Of a stretch of DNA of 64,000 bases, positions 30,118-39,459 are shown piece by piece; positions within the stretch are counted from its first letter, which is position 1; each line of letters starts with the position of its first letter. The translations under genes were made by a program, and so were the position numbers. Source of the DNA: Chloroflexota bacterium (GTDB taxonomy: Bacteria; Chloroflexota; Anaerolineae; Anaerolineales; UBA4823); contig JAAYXE010000118.1 in the NCBI GenBank assembly GCA_012516075.1, positions 1 through 64,000 on the forward strand, read 5' to 3'. The notes under the pieces are model-generated. The model saw only the letters and a program-made list of their open reading frames with translations, had not been told where the DNA came from and did not search any database.

Positions 30118-32193
30118 ATGTATTCGAAGAAGCTCTTAAGGCTCAGGGTCGTCCTCAGTGCCCTCCTGGTTCTTGGCATGCTCCTCACCGCCTGCCAGTC
30201 CCCAGCCACCCCCACTACCGCGCCCGAAGGAAAACCCGAAGCGGCGCCCACCGAGGCTGTGAAAGAGCCTGTCGATGAACCCGAACCCCCAGAACAGGCC
30301 GAAGTTGAAGAAGAACCGGCCGCTCCCCCCGCTACCGATCCCGAAACACCCATAACGAAATATAACGAAGCTCCCTCCCTTAAGGAGCTGGTTGAAAAAG
30401 GCGAGCTGCCTCCTGTGGAAGAGCGCCTGCCCGAAAACCCGCTGGTCATTCCCGTTGTTGACGGCATCGGCAAATATGGCGGCACATGGCGGCGCGGTTT
30501 CCTGGGCCCATCCGACTACAACAGCTACGTTCGCGTGGTCTATGATGGCCTGGTGCGCTTCTCGCCGGATGGTGGCAGCATCGTGCCGCGCCTGCTCGAA
30601 TCCTGGGAGGCCAACGATGATTACACCGTCTGGACCCTCTACCTGCGCAAAGGCGCTAAATGGTCCGACGGCCACCCCTTCACAGCTGATGACATCCTGT
30701 TCTGGTACGAGGATGTGCTGCTGAACACAGACCTGACCCCCACCGTTCCGAAGTGGATGCAGAACAAGGATGGCACACCGGCTGTGGTTTCCAAGGTGGA
30801 TGATTACACGGTCACCTGGACTTACAACGAGTCCAACACCACCCTGATGATGGAGCTGGCCAACCAGGACGGCGGCGATAAGAACTACGCTGTTTTCCTG
30901 CCGGCCCACTATCTCAAGCAGCTCCATGCCAAGTATGCCGATCCTGATGAACTGGCTCAACTCGTGAAGGAAGGCGGCTTCCAGACCTGGGGCGAGCTCT
31001 TCGCCACCCGCAAGAACCCCGCGGAAAACCCTGATCGCCCCGTGATGGCTGCCTGGAAGCCGGTCACCCGCGTCAGCGATGACGTCCTCGTCCTGGAGCG
31101 CAACCCCTACTTTGTGGGTGTGGACCCCGAAGGCAACCAGCTGCCCTACATTGACCGCATCGAGTTCAAGTTCTTCCAGGACACCCAGGCGCTGAACCTG
31201 GCGGCTATCGCCGGTGAGCTGGACCTGCAGGAACGCCACATCATCATGGGCAACTACCCGGTCTTCAAGGAAAACGAAATGGCCGGGAAGTACCGCGTGA
31301 TCACCTGGCCGACCTTCGGTGGTTCAGACGCCATCATCGCCTTCAACCAGACCTACGTCAAAGACCCGCTGGTGGGAGATCTGCTGCGCAACCGCGACTT
31401 CCGCGTAGCCCTCTCTTACGCCATCGACCGTGAAGAGATCAAGGAAGCGGTCTTCCTTGGCCTGGGTGAAGCCCGCCAGCCTGTGCCCGCCCCCTGGCAC
31501 CCCTACTATCCGGGCGATGATGTCGCCTACAAGTTCACCGAGTTCAACCAGGACCTGGCGAACCAGATGCTGGACAGCATCGGCCTCACCGAGCGGGATG
31601 CCGAAGGCTTCCGCATGAAGGATGGCAAGCAGTTCTCCATCGAAATCTCGGTTGTGCCCAACTTCGCCAACTGGCCCGATGTCGCCCAGATGGTCGCGGC
31701 CAACTGGCAGGAGGTCGGCATCCGCACCATCGTCCAGGTTCGTGAGCGCGCTGTCCACTTCGAGATGCGCGACGCCAACGAGATTGTCACCGAACTCTGG
31801 AACGAAGACACCACCGGGTTCCCCTTCACCGGCGCTCCCAAGTTTGACCCCCGCACGCAGCCGGGCCTGGGCATCGCCCCTCTGGTGCGCCAGTGGCTGA
31901 ACTCCGGTGGTAAAGAAGGTATGGAGCCTACCCCAGAGATGGCCCGCATTGTTGAGATCATCGACAGAGGCAAGACCGTCGGCGAGGAGGAGCAGATCGA
32001 ACTGGCGAAGGAACTGTTCACCCTGTACGTCGATCAGTGCTACGAAATCGGCACCGTTGGCCTGACTCCGCTCGTTCAGGGTGTGGTCGTAGCGAACAAC
32101 GATCTCAAGAACATCCCGCTGACCCTTGGCAATGACTGGCCTCTGCGCACGCCGGGCAATGCCAATCCGGAACAGTTCTTCTTCGACCGGTAA
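30118..32193 (+). CDS. Family-5 solute-binding lipoprotein (peptide/oligosaccharide ABC importer)
   Basis: 691 residues, longer than typical DppA/OppA (about 540). A lipoprotein signal ends at LLTAC (Cys26), followed by a Pro/Glu-rich linker (about 27-75) and the SBP_bac_5 domain (KYGGTWRRGFLGPSDYNSYV, WSDGHPFTADDILFWYEDVL). Family-5 proteins of this length are known in thermophiles as oligosaccharide binders, and the catabolic genes downstream support a sugar or glycan substrate here. SD AAGGAGATAC is strong, which suits a highly expressed binding protein. A stem-loop follows before the permease genes. Confidence 0.88.
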   Translation: MYSKKLLRLRVVLSALLVLGMLLTACQSPATPTTAPEGKPEAAPTEAVKEPVDEPEPPEQAEVEEEPAAPPATDPETPITKYNEAPSLKELVEKGELPPVEERLPENPLVIPVVDGIGKYGGTWRRGFLGPSDYNSYVRVVYDGLVRFSPDGGSIVPRLLESWEANDDYTVWTLYLRKGAKWSDGHPFTADDILFWYEDVLLNTDLTPTVPKWMQNKDGTPAVVSKVDDYTVTWTYNESNTTLMMELANQDGGDKNYAVFLPAHYLKQLHAKYADPDELAQLVKEGGFQTWGELFATRKNPAENPDRPVMAAWKPVTRVSDDVLVLERNPYFVGVDPEGNQLPYIDRIEFKFFQDTQALNLAAIAGELDLQERHIIMGNYPVFKENEMAGKYRVITWPTFGGSDAIIAFNQTYVKDPLVGDLLRNRDFRVALSYAIDREEIKEAVFLGLGEARQPVPAPWHPYYPGDDVAYKFTEFNQDLANQMLDSIGLTERDAEGFRMKDGKQFSIEISVVPNFANWPDVAQMVAANWQEVGIRTIVQVRERAVHFEMRDANEIVTELWNEDTTGFPFTGAPKFDPRTQPGLGIAPLVRQWLNSGGKEGMEPTPEMARIVEIIDRGKTVGEEEQIELAKELFTLYVDQCYEIGTVGLTPLVQGVVVANNDLKNIPLTLGNDWPLRTPGNANPEQFFFDR

Positions 32194-32220
32194 TAACTGA
32201 GCGCAGATTATCCTTCTATC

Positions 32221-32257
32221 TCTCCTGTGGGCGGCCTGTAAGGCCGCCCACAGGAGA
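32221..32257 (+). repeat. Perfect 16-bp stem-loop between binding-protein and permease genes
   Basis: TCTCCTGTGGGCGGCC pairs with GGCCGCCCACAGGAGA around the loop TGTAA. It sits 28 bp after the binding-protein stop and 34 bp before the permease start. With no U-tract it probably stabilises the upstream mRNA or partly terminates, giving more binding protein than permease, as known for malE/malF. Confidence 0.75.
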
Positions 32258-32290
32258 CACCCGGTGTAACCAGAAAGGATAGGCCGACCG

Positions 32291-33280
32291 GTGACTCGAT
32301 TTATCATCCAGCGCCTTTTATTGATCCCCGTCCTGCTCCTGATTTTTTCTGTGATGGTTTTTGCTCTGGTTCAGGCTCCCCCAGGAGACTTCCTGACCAG
32401 CTACATTGCCACCCTGGCTTCCACGGGCTCCAGCCTGGATCAGGAAACCATCGCCATGCTCGAGCGCCAGTTCGGGCTGGATCAACCGGTTCATATCCAG
32501 TATCTCAGGTGGATGGGCCGCCTGCTGCAGGGTGATCTGGGCCTGTCACTGGAATATCAAAGACCGAACGCAGAGCTGATTGCCGAGCGGTTGGGGCTGA
32601 CCGTTACCCTGGCTTTGTCTGCGTTCGTCTTCACCTGGATCGTGGCCATACCCCTTGGCATTTATTCGGCCACCCACCGCAATACCATCCTCGATTATCT
32701 GACCACGGTATTGAATTACATCGGCGTGGCCACCCCGAACTTTATGCTGGCGCTGATCTTGATGTGGTGGGCGTATTCAAGGTTCGGCGTCAGTATTACC
32801 GGCCTGTTTTCGCGCGAATTCGAACAGGCACCCTGGTCGCTCGCCAAAGTGATCGACCTGGCCAAACACATCTGGCTGCCCATGATTGTGCTTGGAATTG
32901 CCGGAACCGCCCGCCTGACGCGCGTGATGCGCGCCAACCTGCTCGATGAGCTCAATAAACCCTATATGATCTCAGGACGAGCACGCGGGCTTTCTGAATG
33001 GCAACTGGTGATGAAATATCCCGTGCGCCTGGCGATCAACCCCCTGATCAGCACGATCGGCTGGTACCTCCCCGAGCTGTTCTCCGGAAGTCTGATCGTC
33101 GCCACGGTTATGAACCTGCAAAATATTGGTCCGCTTCTGCTGCGCTCTCTGATCAACCAGGATATGTATCTTGCCGGCGGCATCCTGCTGATCTACTGCT
33201 TCCTGGCAATCATCGGAACCCTGATTTCCGATCTCCTCCTCGCCTGGTTGGATCCGCGCATCCGCATGGAAAAGAGCTGA
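32291..33280 (+). CDS. ABC transporter permease (DppB/OppB type)
   Basis: 329 residues with six predicted helices. The N-terminal IIQRLLLIPVLLLIFSVMVF and the coupling-helix region (MRANLLDELNKPYMISGRARGLSE, the EAA-like loop) match DppB-type permeases. It forms the channel with the next gene's product. Translation starts at GTG 32291 after AAAGGAT. Co-transcribed with the binding protein, although separated from it by a strong stem-loop. Confidence 0.9.
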   Translation: MTRFIIQRLLLIPVLLLIFSVMVFALVQAPPGDFLTSYIATLASTGSSLDQETIAMLERQFGLDQPVHIQYLRWMGRLLQGDLGLSLEYQRPNAELIAERLGLTVTLALSAFVFTWIVAIPLGIYSATHRNTILDYLTTVLNYIGVATPNFMLALILMWWAYSRFGVSITGLFSREFEQAPWSLAKVIDLAKHIWLPMIVLGIAGTARLTRVMRANLLDELNKPYMISGRARGLSEWQLVMKYPVRLAINPLISTIGWYLPELFSGSLIVATVMNLQNIGPLLLRSLINQDMYLAGGILLIYCFLAIIGTLISDLLLAWLDPRIRMEKS

Positions 33281-33282
33281 AG

Positions 33283-34479
33283 ATGAACGGTATCGAAAAC
33301 AACGTCCTGCAACCCGAAGGTCACAACCAGCCGCAAATAACAGAAGCGGACGCACTGGTGGATACCGAAGAACTGCTGATCACCACACAGGAAGAGGAAC
33401 GCATATCGGTAGCCTCCAACTGGAAACTGGTCTGGTGGCGTTTTCGGAAGAACAAACTGGCCGTTATCAGCGCGATCCTGCTGTTGTTTTTCTCGATCGT
33501 GGTTCTGGTCCCGGACTTCTTTTCCACCCACGATCCGGAAGCAACCAACGCACGCCTGGCGTTCATCCCCATCCAGCACATCCACCGGATAGCCGAAGGC
33601 CGGCTCAGACCGTGGGTCCCTGCTGTCAGTGGTGAGCGCGATCCAGTTACCCTGGCCATGGTGTGGAAGATCGACGAGACGCAGAAGATTTACATCCGCT
33701 TCTTCGCCCGGGGTTATCCCTATAAAATCCTCAATCTAATTGAGACCGATATCCACCTGGTTGGAACGGTGGACCCGGAACAGTCCGATCAGATCTTCCT
33801 GCTGGGAACCGATCGCCTGGGTCGAGACCAGTTCTCACGCCTGGCTCACGCCACTCGCATCTCCATGACCATCGGTATGGCCTCCGTCATCCTGAGCGTC
33901 ATCCTGGGGATGGTGCTGGGCGGTATTTCGGGCTATTTTGGCGGCTGGGTCGACAATTTTATCCAGCGCCTGATCGAACTCCTGCAGTCGCTGCCGACGA
34001 TCCCGATCTGGCTGGCCCTCACGGCTGCTCTGCCGCGCACCTGGTCTCCGGAGAAAGTTTTCTTCGCCATCACCATCATTCTGGCGCTGCGCGGCTGGAC
34101 CACCCTGGCGCGTGAAGTGCGCGGCCGCTTTCTCTCGCTGCGAGAGGAGGACTTCATTCTGGCTGCCGAGCTGGCCGGCTGCAGCCGCTGGCGCGTCATT
34201 CTGGTGCACATGATTCCCACATTCACCAGCCATATTATTGCCACCAGCACGCTGTCTATTCCGGTGATGATTGTCACTGAGACCTCGCTCAGCTACCTGG
34301 GCCTGGGGCTTCGCCCGCCGGCAATCAGCTGGGGCGTCATGCTGCAGGAAGCCCAGAACATCCAGACGCTGGCGCTGGCCCCCTGGCTGCTGATCCCCGG
34401 CCTGACGGTGATCATCGCCGTCCTGGCGTTCAACCTGGTAGGCGACGGGCTGCGCGATGCTGCTGACCCGTACAGTTAA
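33283..34479 (+). CDS. ABC transporter permease (DppC/OppC type)
   Basis: 398 residues, about 100 more than typical DppC. The N-terminal 50 residues are soluble and acidic (EADALVDTEELLITTQEEE). Then come the first helix (NKLAVISAILLLFFSIVVLV), a large periplasmic loop of about 110 residues, and the core permease with LGTDRLGRDQFSRLAHATRI and the EAA-like loop FILAAELAGCSRWRVILVHM. The long N-terminus and enlarged loop resemble family-5 oligosaccharide systems. It begins 2 bp after the DppB-type stop. Confidence 0.88.
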   Translation: MNGIENNVLQPEGHNQPQITEADALVDTEELLITTQEEERISVASNWKLVWWRFRKNKLAVISAILLLFFSIVVLVPDFFSTHDPEATNARLAFIPIQHIHRIAEGRLRPWVPAVSGERDPVTLAMVWKIDETQKIYIRFFARGYPYKILNLIETDIHLVGTVDPEQSDQIFLLGTDRLGRDQFSRLAHATRISMTIGMASVILSVILGMVLGGISGYFGGWVDNFIQRLIELLQSLPTIPIWLALTAALPRTWSPEKVFFAITIILALRGWTTLAREVRGRFLSLREEDFILAAELAGCSRWRVILVHMIPTFTSHIIATSTLSIPVMIVTETSLSYLGLGLRPPAISWGVMLQEAQNIQTLALAPWLLIPGLTVIIAVLAFNLVGDGLRDAADPYS

Positions 34480-34495
34480 CCGCAAAGGATAAGCG

Positions 34496-35641
34496 ATGCC
34501 AATCATATCGAAACTGGTAAACAATACGGTCGCAAAAACAGGCATAACTTCCGCACCCCCTGGCCCAAACGATCCGCTGCTCCGCGTGGAAGACCTCAGA
34601 GCATATTTTTATATGGATGAGGGGATCGTAAAGGCCGTTGACGGTGTCAGTTTTGAGGTCCATCCGGGAAAGGTGGTCGGGATTGTTGGCGAGAGCGGCT
34701 GCGGGAAAAGCGTCACCATGAAAGCAATCCTGCAGATTCTGGAACCGACAGCCAAAATCGTCTCCGGAAAGGTTAGCCTGCGCATGCGCACGGGGTCAGA
34801 TGATCCTAACAGCGCAGAGGAATGGATCGAACTGACACGCCAGAAGCCGAACAGCCGCATTATGCGCCGCATCCGGGGCGCCGAGATTGCCCTTATCCCC
34901 CAGGAACCGATGGCTGCCTTCAGCCCGGTGCACACGGTGGGCAACCAGATCATGGAAACCATCCTGCTGCACCGCAAGGTCAGCAAGGCGGAAGCACGTC
35001 AGATCGCCATAGATGTGTTCCGCGCCGTGGGGATTTCGATGCCCGAACAGCGCATCGATTCTTACTCATGGGAGCTTTCCGGAGGTCTGCGTCAGCGAGC
35101 AATAATCGCTATGGCGTTGAGCTGCAACCCGCGCCTGCTGATTGCGGACGAACCCACGACGGCGATCGATGTCACCACGCAGGCACAAATCCTCAAACTT
35201 CTGCGCAGGCTGCAGGAGGAGCGCCAGACCTCGATCATCTTTATCACCCACGATCTGGGAGTGATTGCCCAGATGGCGGATGAAGTGGTGGTTATGTATC
35301 TCGGGATGGTCATGGAAAGAGGTCCGGTGATGACGATCTTCAAGGACGCCCGGCACCCCTACACACAGGCGCTGCTGCGCTCGATCCCCAGTGTGCAGTC
35401 GACGCCGCGGGTCAAACTGCCGACCATCGCCGGCTCGATCGCCCATCCGTTCAACCGGCCAAGCGGTTGTCCATTCCACCCGCGCTGCACACGCTTCATG
35501 CGCGGGGTATGCAACACAGCCGAACCCAGGATGATCCCCCTGGGCGATAATCATTTTGTCAACTGCTTCCTGTACTCGCAAGAGACAGCCCCTGCGGCGG
35601 ACACCGCAGCGCCGGCAGCCCCTACGGAGCAAAGTGCATGA
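34496..35641 (+). CDS. ABC transporter ATPase (DppD/OppD type)
   Basis: 381 residues. Walker [15 protein letters not shown], signature [20 protein letters not shown], Walker [13 protein letters not shown], and the C-terminal oligopeptide-type extension with Cys residues ([20 protein letters not shown]) that in this subfamily can hold an Fe-S cluster. An insertion between Walker A and the Q-loop ([12 protein letters not shown]) is unusual but seen in some family members. The stop overlaps the next ATPase start (ATGA). Confidence 0.92.
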   Translation: MPIISKLVNNTVAKTGITSAPPGPNDPLLRVEDLRAYFYMDEGIVKAVDGVSFEVHPGKVVGIVGESGCGKSVTMKAILQILEPTAKIVSGKVSLRMRTGSDDPNSAEEWIELTRQKPNSRIMRRIRGAEIALIPQEPMAAFSPVHTVGNQIMETILLHRKVSKAEARQIAIDVFRAVGISMPEQRIDSYSWELSGGLRQRAIIAMALSCNPRLLIADEPTTAIDVTTQAQILKLLRRLQEERQTSIIFITHDLGVIAQMADEVVVMYLGMVMERGPVMTIFKDARHPYTQALLRSIPSVQSTPRVKLPTIAGSIAHPFNRPSGCPFHPRCTRFMRGVCNTAEPRMIPLGDNHFVNCFLYSQETAPAADTAAPAAPTEQSA

Positions 35642-36714
35642 GCGACGGTGTGAATCCCAATAACTCAAAATCTGAACAGGCTTCCAGCGCACCGCTGCTT
35701 GAGGTGCGTAACCTGAAGAAGTATTTCCCGATCTATAAAGGCCTGATGCGCAGGGTGGTTAACCACGTGCGCGCCGTGGATGACGTCAGCTTCTTTGTGC
35801 GCGAGGGCGAAACGCTGGGGCTGGTCGGTGAGAGCGGCTGCGGAAAAACAACCGTTTCACGCTGCATTCTGCGCGCGCATCCCCCTACCAGCGGCCAGAT
35901 CTTATTCCGCGAAGCGGATGGCACCGTGACAGACCTGGCCCCGCTCGACCGCAAAGAGCTGGCGCGCTTTCGCCCCCAGATGCAGATGATCTTCCAGGAT
36001 CCTTACGGCTCGCTCAATCCGCGCATGACGATCTTCGACATTATCAGCGAGCCGCTGTACGTAAACGGCGTAAAGTCCCGCGCCCAGCGCAGTGAAATGG
36101 TGGCCGAGCTGCTCAAGCTGGTTGGGCTGCGCCCCGAATATATGCAGCGCTACCCACACGCCTTCAGTGGTGGGCAGCGGCAGCGCATCGGCATCGCCCG
36201 CGCCCTGGCCCTGAAACCACGTCTGATCGTGGCCGATGAACCGGTTTCCGCCCTGGATGTCTCTGTACAGGCTCAGGTGCTCAACCTGATGCTGGAACTG
36301 CAGGAGAAGTTCAACCTGACCTACCTGTTCGTCGCTCACGATTTGAGCGTGGTCAAGCATATCTGCGACCGCGTGGCCGTGATGTATGTGGGTAAAGTGG
36401 TGGAGTTGGCTTCCACAGAAGAACTGTTCGAAACGCCGCGCCATCCCTACACCGCCGCGCTGATGACGGCTGTGCCGGTCCCGGATCCAACGCGCCGCGA
36501 CATCATCCAGGACCTGCCCGGAGAAGTGGCCAGCCCAGCGAACCCGCCCAGCGGCTGCTATTTCCACCCCCGCTGTAAGTACGCTGAGAGTATCTGCAGC
36601 ACACAGACCCCCGACCTGCGTGAAATCACCCCGGGGCATTATGTGAGCTGTCACCGCGCCGAAGAACTGCAGCTGGCGGGCATTTCGGGGCATAAAGTGG
36701 GTATAAGCTCATGA
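35638..36714 (+). CDS. ABC transporter ATPase (DppF/OppF type)
   Basis: 358 residues. Walker [16 protein letters not shown], signature [20 protein letters not shown], Walker [15 protein letters not shown], and the Cys-rich C-terminal extension [19 protein letters not shown]. It pairs with the preceding ATPase to power the importer. The gene overlaps both neighbours by 4 bp, so the importer and nagA are translated as one coupled block. This overlap is the best evidence that import and amino-sugar catabolism belong to one pathway. Confidence 0.92.
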   Translation: MSDGVNPNNSKSEQASSAPLLEVRNLKKYFPIYKGLMRRVVNHVRAVDDVSFFVREGETLGLVGESGCGKTTVSRCILRAHPPTSGQILFREADGTVTDLAPLDRKELARFRPQMQMIFQDPYGSLNPRMTIFDIISEPLYVNGVKSRAQRSEMVAELLKLVGLRPEYMQRYPHAFSGGQRQRIGIARALALKPRLIVADEPVSALDVSVQAQVLNLMLELQEKFNLTYLFVAHDLSVVKHICDRVAVMYVGKVVELASTEELFETPRHPYTAALMTAVPVPDPTRRDIIQDLPGEVASPANPPSGCYFHPRCKYAESICSTQTPDLREITPGHYVSCHRAEELQLAGISGHKVGISS

Positions 36715-37928
36715 AAAATACAGTCAACCCGCCTTTTGCCCTGGTCAACGGGCAGGTCGTCCTTCCCGACCGCATCGCCGGTAATCTGGCCATCGTTATC
36801 GACTACCCGCAGGATGGAGCTGGCACCGGGGTCCCCATCATCGCAGACGTTCTCGAGGCGGAACGCCTGCCCGCCTCAATCGAGCGCATTGACGTGGGCG
36901 GTCGCTGGATCTGTCCGGGACTGATCGATATCCACACCCACGGCGCTCTGGGCCACACCTTTAATGAGCCCGATGAGAGGGCTTTTGAGACCATTCTGCA
37001 GGAGAACGGCCGCCGTGGGGTGACCGGTCTACTGGCGACCATCGGCGCGGCTCCTATGGATGAGCTCATCCAGGTCCTGGAATTAATTCGCTCCTGGATG
37101 GCCTCACCTCGACCGGGAACACAGTTGTACGGGGCCTATCTGGAGAGCCCGTACATTTCCCCGTTGCAGGCCGGCGCGCTGGACCCGGGGAGTCTGCGTT
37201 CGCCGCTGGACGGCAGCGCCGACCAGATTCTGGCTTATGCCGATGTACTGCGCATCCTGATGCTTGCCCCGGAACTGCCAGGTGCCCCTGAACTGGCTGC
37301 CCGTGTCACTGAACGCGGAATGATCGCTGCTGCCGGGCACAGCATGGCCAAAGAAGAGCATGTGCTGGAGGCCATGCGCTGCGGCTTGCGGCACGTAACC
37401 CACCTGTTCAGCGCCATGTCTACCACCGTACGCGAAGGACCGTGGCGCAAACCCGGCCTGCTCGAGACCGCCCTGGTGTATCCAGAGCTGACGGTCGAGA
37501 TGATCGCCGACAACCGCCACCTACCGCCCACGCTGATGAAGCTGGCCTACCGCTGCGCCGGTCCCGACCGGCTGATCGTGGTCTCCGATGCACTCAGCGG
37601 CGCAGGGCTGCCCGAAGGGGCGCGCTTCCACATGGGCGCAATGGAATATGAGGTCGCAGACGGCGTAGGTATGATGCTGGACCGCTCTGCGTTCGCGGGC
37701 AGCACGACGCTGCTCAACCAGATGATCCCGGTGCTCACGGAGGTGGTGGGAATCCCGCTGCACGAAGCCATCCGTATGACCAGTCTGAACCCGGCGCGTT
37801 TGCTCGGCATGGTAGACCGCAAAGGCAGTCTGGAAGCCGGCAAAGACGCCGATCTGGCAATTTTCAACCCCGATTTCAGCGCCTGGCGCACCATGATTGC
37901 CGGCCAGTGGGTATATCAAGAGGATTAA
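36711..37928 (+). CDS. nagA: N-acetylglucosamine-6-phosphate deacetylase
   Basis: 405 residues of the amidohydrolase superfamily. Metal-binding [13 protein letters not shown] (His75, His77), [14 protein letters not shown] and THLFSAMS (further His ligands), and the catalytic Asp in [10 protein letters not shown]. NagA removes acetate from N-acetylglucosamine 6-phosphate to give glucosamine 6-phosphate. The start overlaps the ATPase stop; nagB follows 1 bp after its stop. No kinase for N-acetylglucosamine is seen nearby, so phosphorylation must come from elsewhere or the substrate arrives differently. Confidence 0.9.
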   Translation: MKNTVNPPFALVNGQVVLPDRIAGNLAIVIDYPQDGAGTGVPIIADVLEAERLPASIERIDVGGRWICPGLIDIHTHGALGHTFNEPDERAFETILQENGRRGVTGLLATIGAAPMDELIQVLELIRSWMASPRPGTQLYGAYLESPYISPLQAGALDPGSLRSPLDGSADQILAYADVLRILMLAPELPGAPELAARVTERGMIAAAGHSMAKEEHVLEAMRCGLRHVTHLFSAMSTTVREGPWRKPGLLETALVYPELTVEMIADNRHLPPTLMKLAYRCAGPDRLIVVSDALSGAGLPEGARFHMGAMEYEVADGVGMMLDRSAFAGSTTLLNQMIPVLTEVVGIPLHEAIRMTSLNPARLLGMVDRKGSLEAGKDADLAIFNPDFSAWRTMIAGQWVYQED

Positions 37929-37929
37929 C

Positions 37930-38739
37930 ATGACGACCAGCCCAATCTTTACAACGACCATCGATGTTCTGCCTGTAAGTATTTACGACAGCAATGCCAG
38001 CGCCGGCCAGGCCGCCGCGGCAGATGCAGCCGCCTTCCTGAAGCAGACGATTGAGGAGCGCGGTCATGCCAACGTGATCCTGGCGACAGGCAACTCTCAG
38101 CTCACTTTCCTGGAAGCGCTGCGGGAGACGCCCGGCATCGACTGGAGCAAAGTCTACGTCTTCCATATGGACGAATATATCAATCTGCCGGCGGATCACC
38201 CGGCCAGCTTCCCGGCTTTCCTTAAGCGCCATTTTCTCGACCATCTACCCGTACCGGCCGGGGCCTTCTTCCCCGTCCCGGGGCAGCAGGCAGGCGATGG
38301 AACCGGACCGGAAGCCGAGCGCGTGTGCCGGGAATATGAAGAGCTGCTGCGCCGCTACCCGGCCGACCTGTGCGCGCTGGGCATCGGTGAGAACGGCCAC
38401 CTGGCCTTCAACGACCCGCCCTTCGCCGACTTCAATGACCCGGTGTGGGTTAAAGTGATCAAACTGGCCGAAAAATCCCGCCAGCAGCAGGCTGGTGAAG
38501 GACACTTCCCCGCCCTGGAATCGGTACCCACACATGCCATCACCCTCACGATCCCGGCCCTGCTGGCGGCGCGCAAAGTGCTGGCCATCGTGCCCGAGAG
38601 GCGTAAAGCGCCGGCCGTAAAGCAATCGCTGTTCGGCCCGCTGACACCCGACTGCCCGGGCAGCATCCTGCGCAAGACTGCACACGCTCACCTGTATCTG
38701 GACCGCGACTCGGCCTGCGAGGCCTTCCCGGAGATTTGA
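37930..38739 (+). CDS. nagB: Glucosamine-6-phosphate deaminase family protein
   Basis: 269 residues. NagB/6-phosphogluconolactonase fold with ATGNSQLTFLEAL (phosphate loop), HMDEYINLPADHPASF (catalytic Asp) and GIGENGHLAFNDP. In E. coli NagB the last motif reads GxDGHIAFNEP; here the Asp before Gly-His is Asn, a variant seen in other long NagB-like proteins. The expected reaction is glucosamine 6-phosphate to fructose 6-phosphate plus ammonia, completing the NagA route. The ATG follows nagA by one base. Confidence 0.85.
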   Translation: MTTSPIFTTTIDVLPVSIYDSNASAGQAAAADAAAFLKQTIEERGHANVILATGNSQLTFLEALRETPGIDWSKVYVFHMDEYINLPADHPASFPAFLKRHFLDHLPVPAGAFFPVPGQQAGDGTGPEAERVCREYEELLRRYPADLCALGIGENGHLAFNDPPFADFNDPVWVKVIKLAEKSRQQQAGEGHFPALESVPTHAITLTIPALLAARKVLAIVPERRKAPAVKQSLFGPLTPDCPGSILRKTAHAHLYLDRDSACEAFPEI

Positions 38740-38748
38740 GGTCGGGTC

Positions 38749-39459
38749 TTGCTGCTCGCAGATCCCCCACCTGTTATGAACGGACGGCCTGAGTACAGGT
38801 TGTTCATCCTGGGTGACAGCATCTCGCTGGGTTATGGTCCCTATTTAGAACAGATGCTGGCGGGGCGCTTTCAATGCGACCGCAAGGGCAGCGAGCTTTT
38901 GAGCCCGGACCAGCGCGAGCAGAATATTCTTCAGCGCCTGGGCGCCCTGGACAGTTCGATCCCCGATTTGAACGGCGGCGACAGCGCCCAGGTGCTGGAT
39001 TACCTGCGTAAACGCGGCCCCCTGATTAATGCAGATAGCACCCTGCTGCTGCTCAACTGCGGGCTGCACGATGTGCGCGTGGACGCCGGAAGCGGAACTT
39101 ACCAGGTGGAAGCAGGGGATTATGCTCGCAACCTGGAAGAAATCATCCGTCTGGCCAGAGCCGCAGCCCGGTGGGTGGTCTGGGTGAATACCACACCGGT
39201 ATGCGATGAGCATCATAACCGCCTGAGCCCCGGTTATCTGCGTTTCAACCGGGATGTGAACATCTATAACGATATCGCCGGTGAACAGATGCGCGCAGCC
39301 GGGATCCCGGTGATTGACCTGAACCGCTTCACAAGCAGCATCAGTACGACCGGCCGGCTTGAGGATCTGCTGGTCGATCATGTGCATTTCAGCGAGCCGG
39401 TGAGAAAGCTGCAGGCCGCTTTCCTTGCCGGCTGGATCGAAGCTTATTGTCATGACTGA
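38749..39459 (+). CDS. SGNH/GDSL-family hydrolase (probable carbohydrate esterase)
   Basis: 236 residues. Block I FILGDSISLGYG has the catalytic Ser, LLLNCGLHD replaces the usual GxND block, and DHVHFSEPV has the catalytic Asp-x-x-His. These serve as acetyl- or acyl-esterases on sugars. Start TTG 38749 has GAGGT upstream; ATG 38776 lacks an SD. There is no signal peptide, so it acts in the cytoplasm, perhaps de-esterifying an imported sugar before NagA/NagB or uronate enzymes act. The stop overlaps the next gene by 8 bp. Confidence 0.85.
   Translation: MLLADPPPVMNGRPEYRLFILGDSISLGYGPYLEQMLAGRFQCDRKGSELLSPDQREQNILQRLGALDSSIPDLNGGDSAQVLDYLRKRGPLINADSTLLLLNCGLHDVRVDAGSGTYQVEAGDYARNLEEIIRLARAAARWVVWVNTTPVCDEHHNRLSPGYLRFNRDVNIYNDIAGEQMRAAGIPVIDLNRFTSSISTTGRLEDLLVDHVHFSEPVRKLQAAFLAGWIEAYCHD

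Noticed and set aside
30136-32307. Two long minus-strand open frames (367 and 327 codons) opposite the sugar-binding lipoprotein gene
   Set aside because: Both mirror the codon pattern of the plus-strand gene and have no recognisable motifs or ribosome-binding sites.
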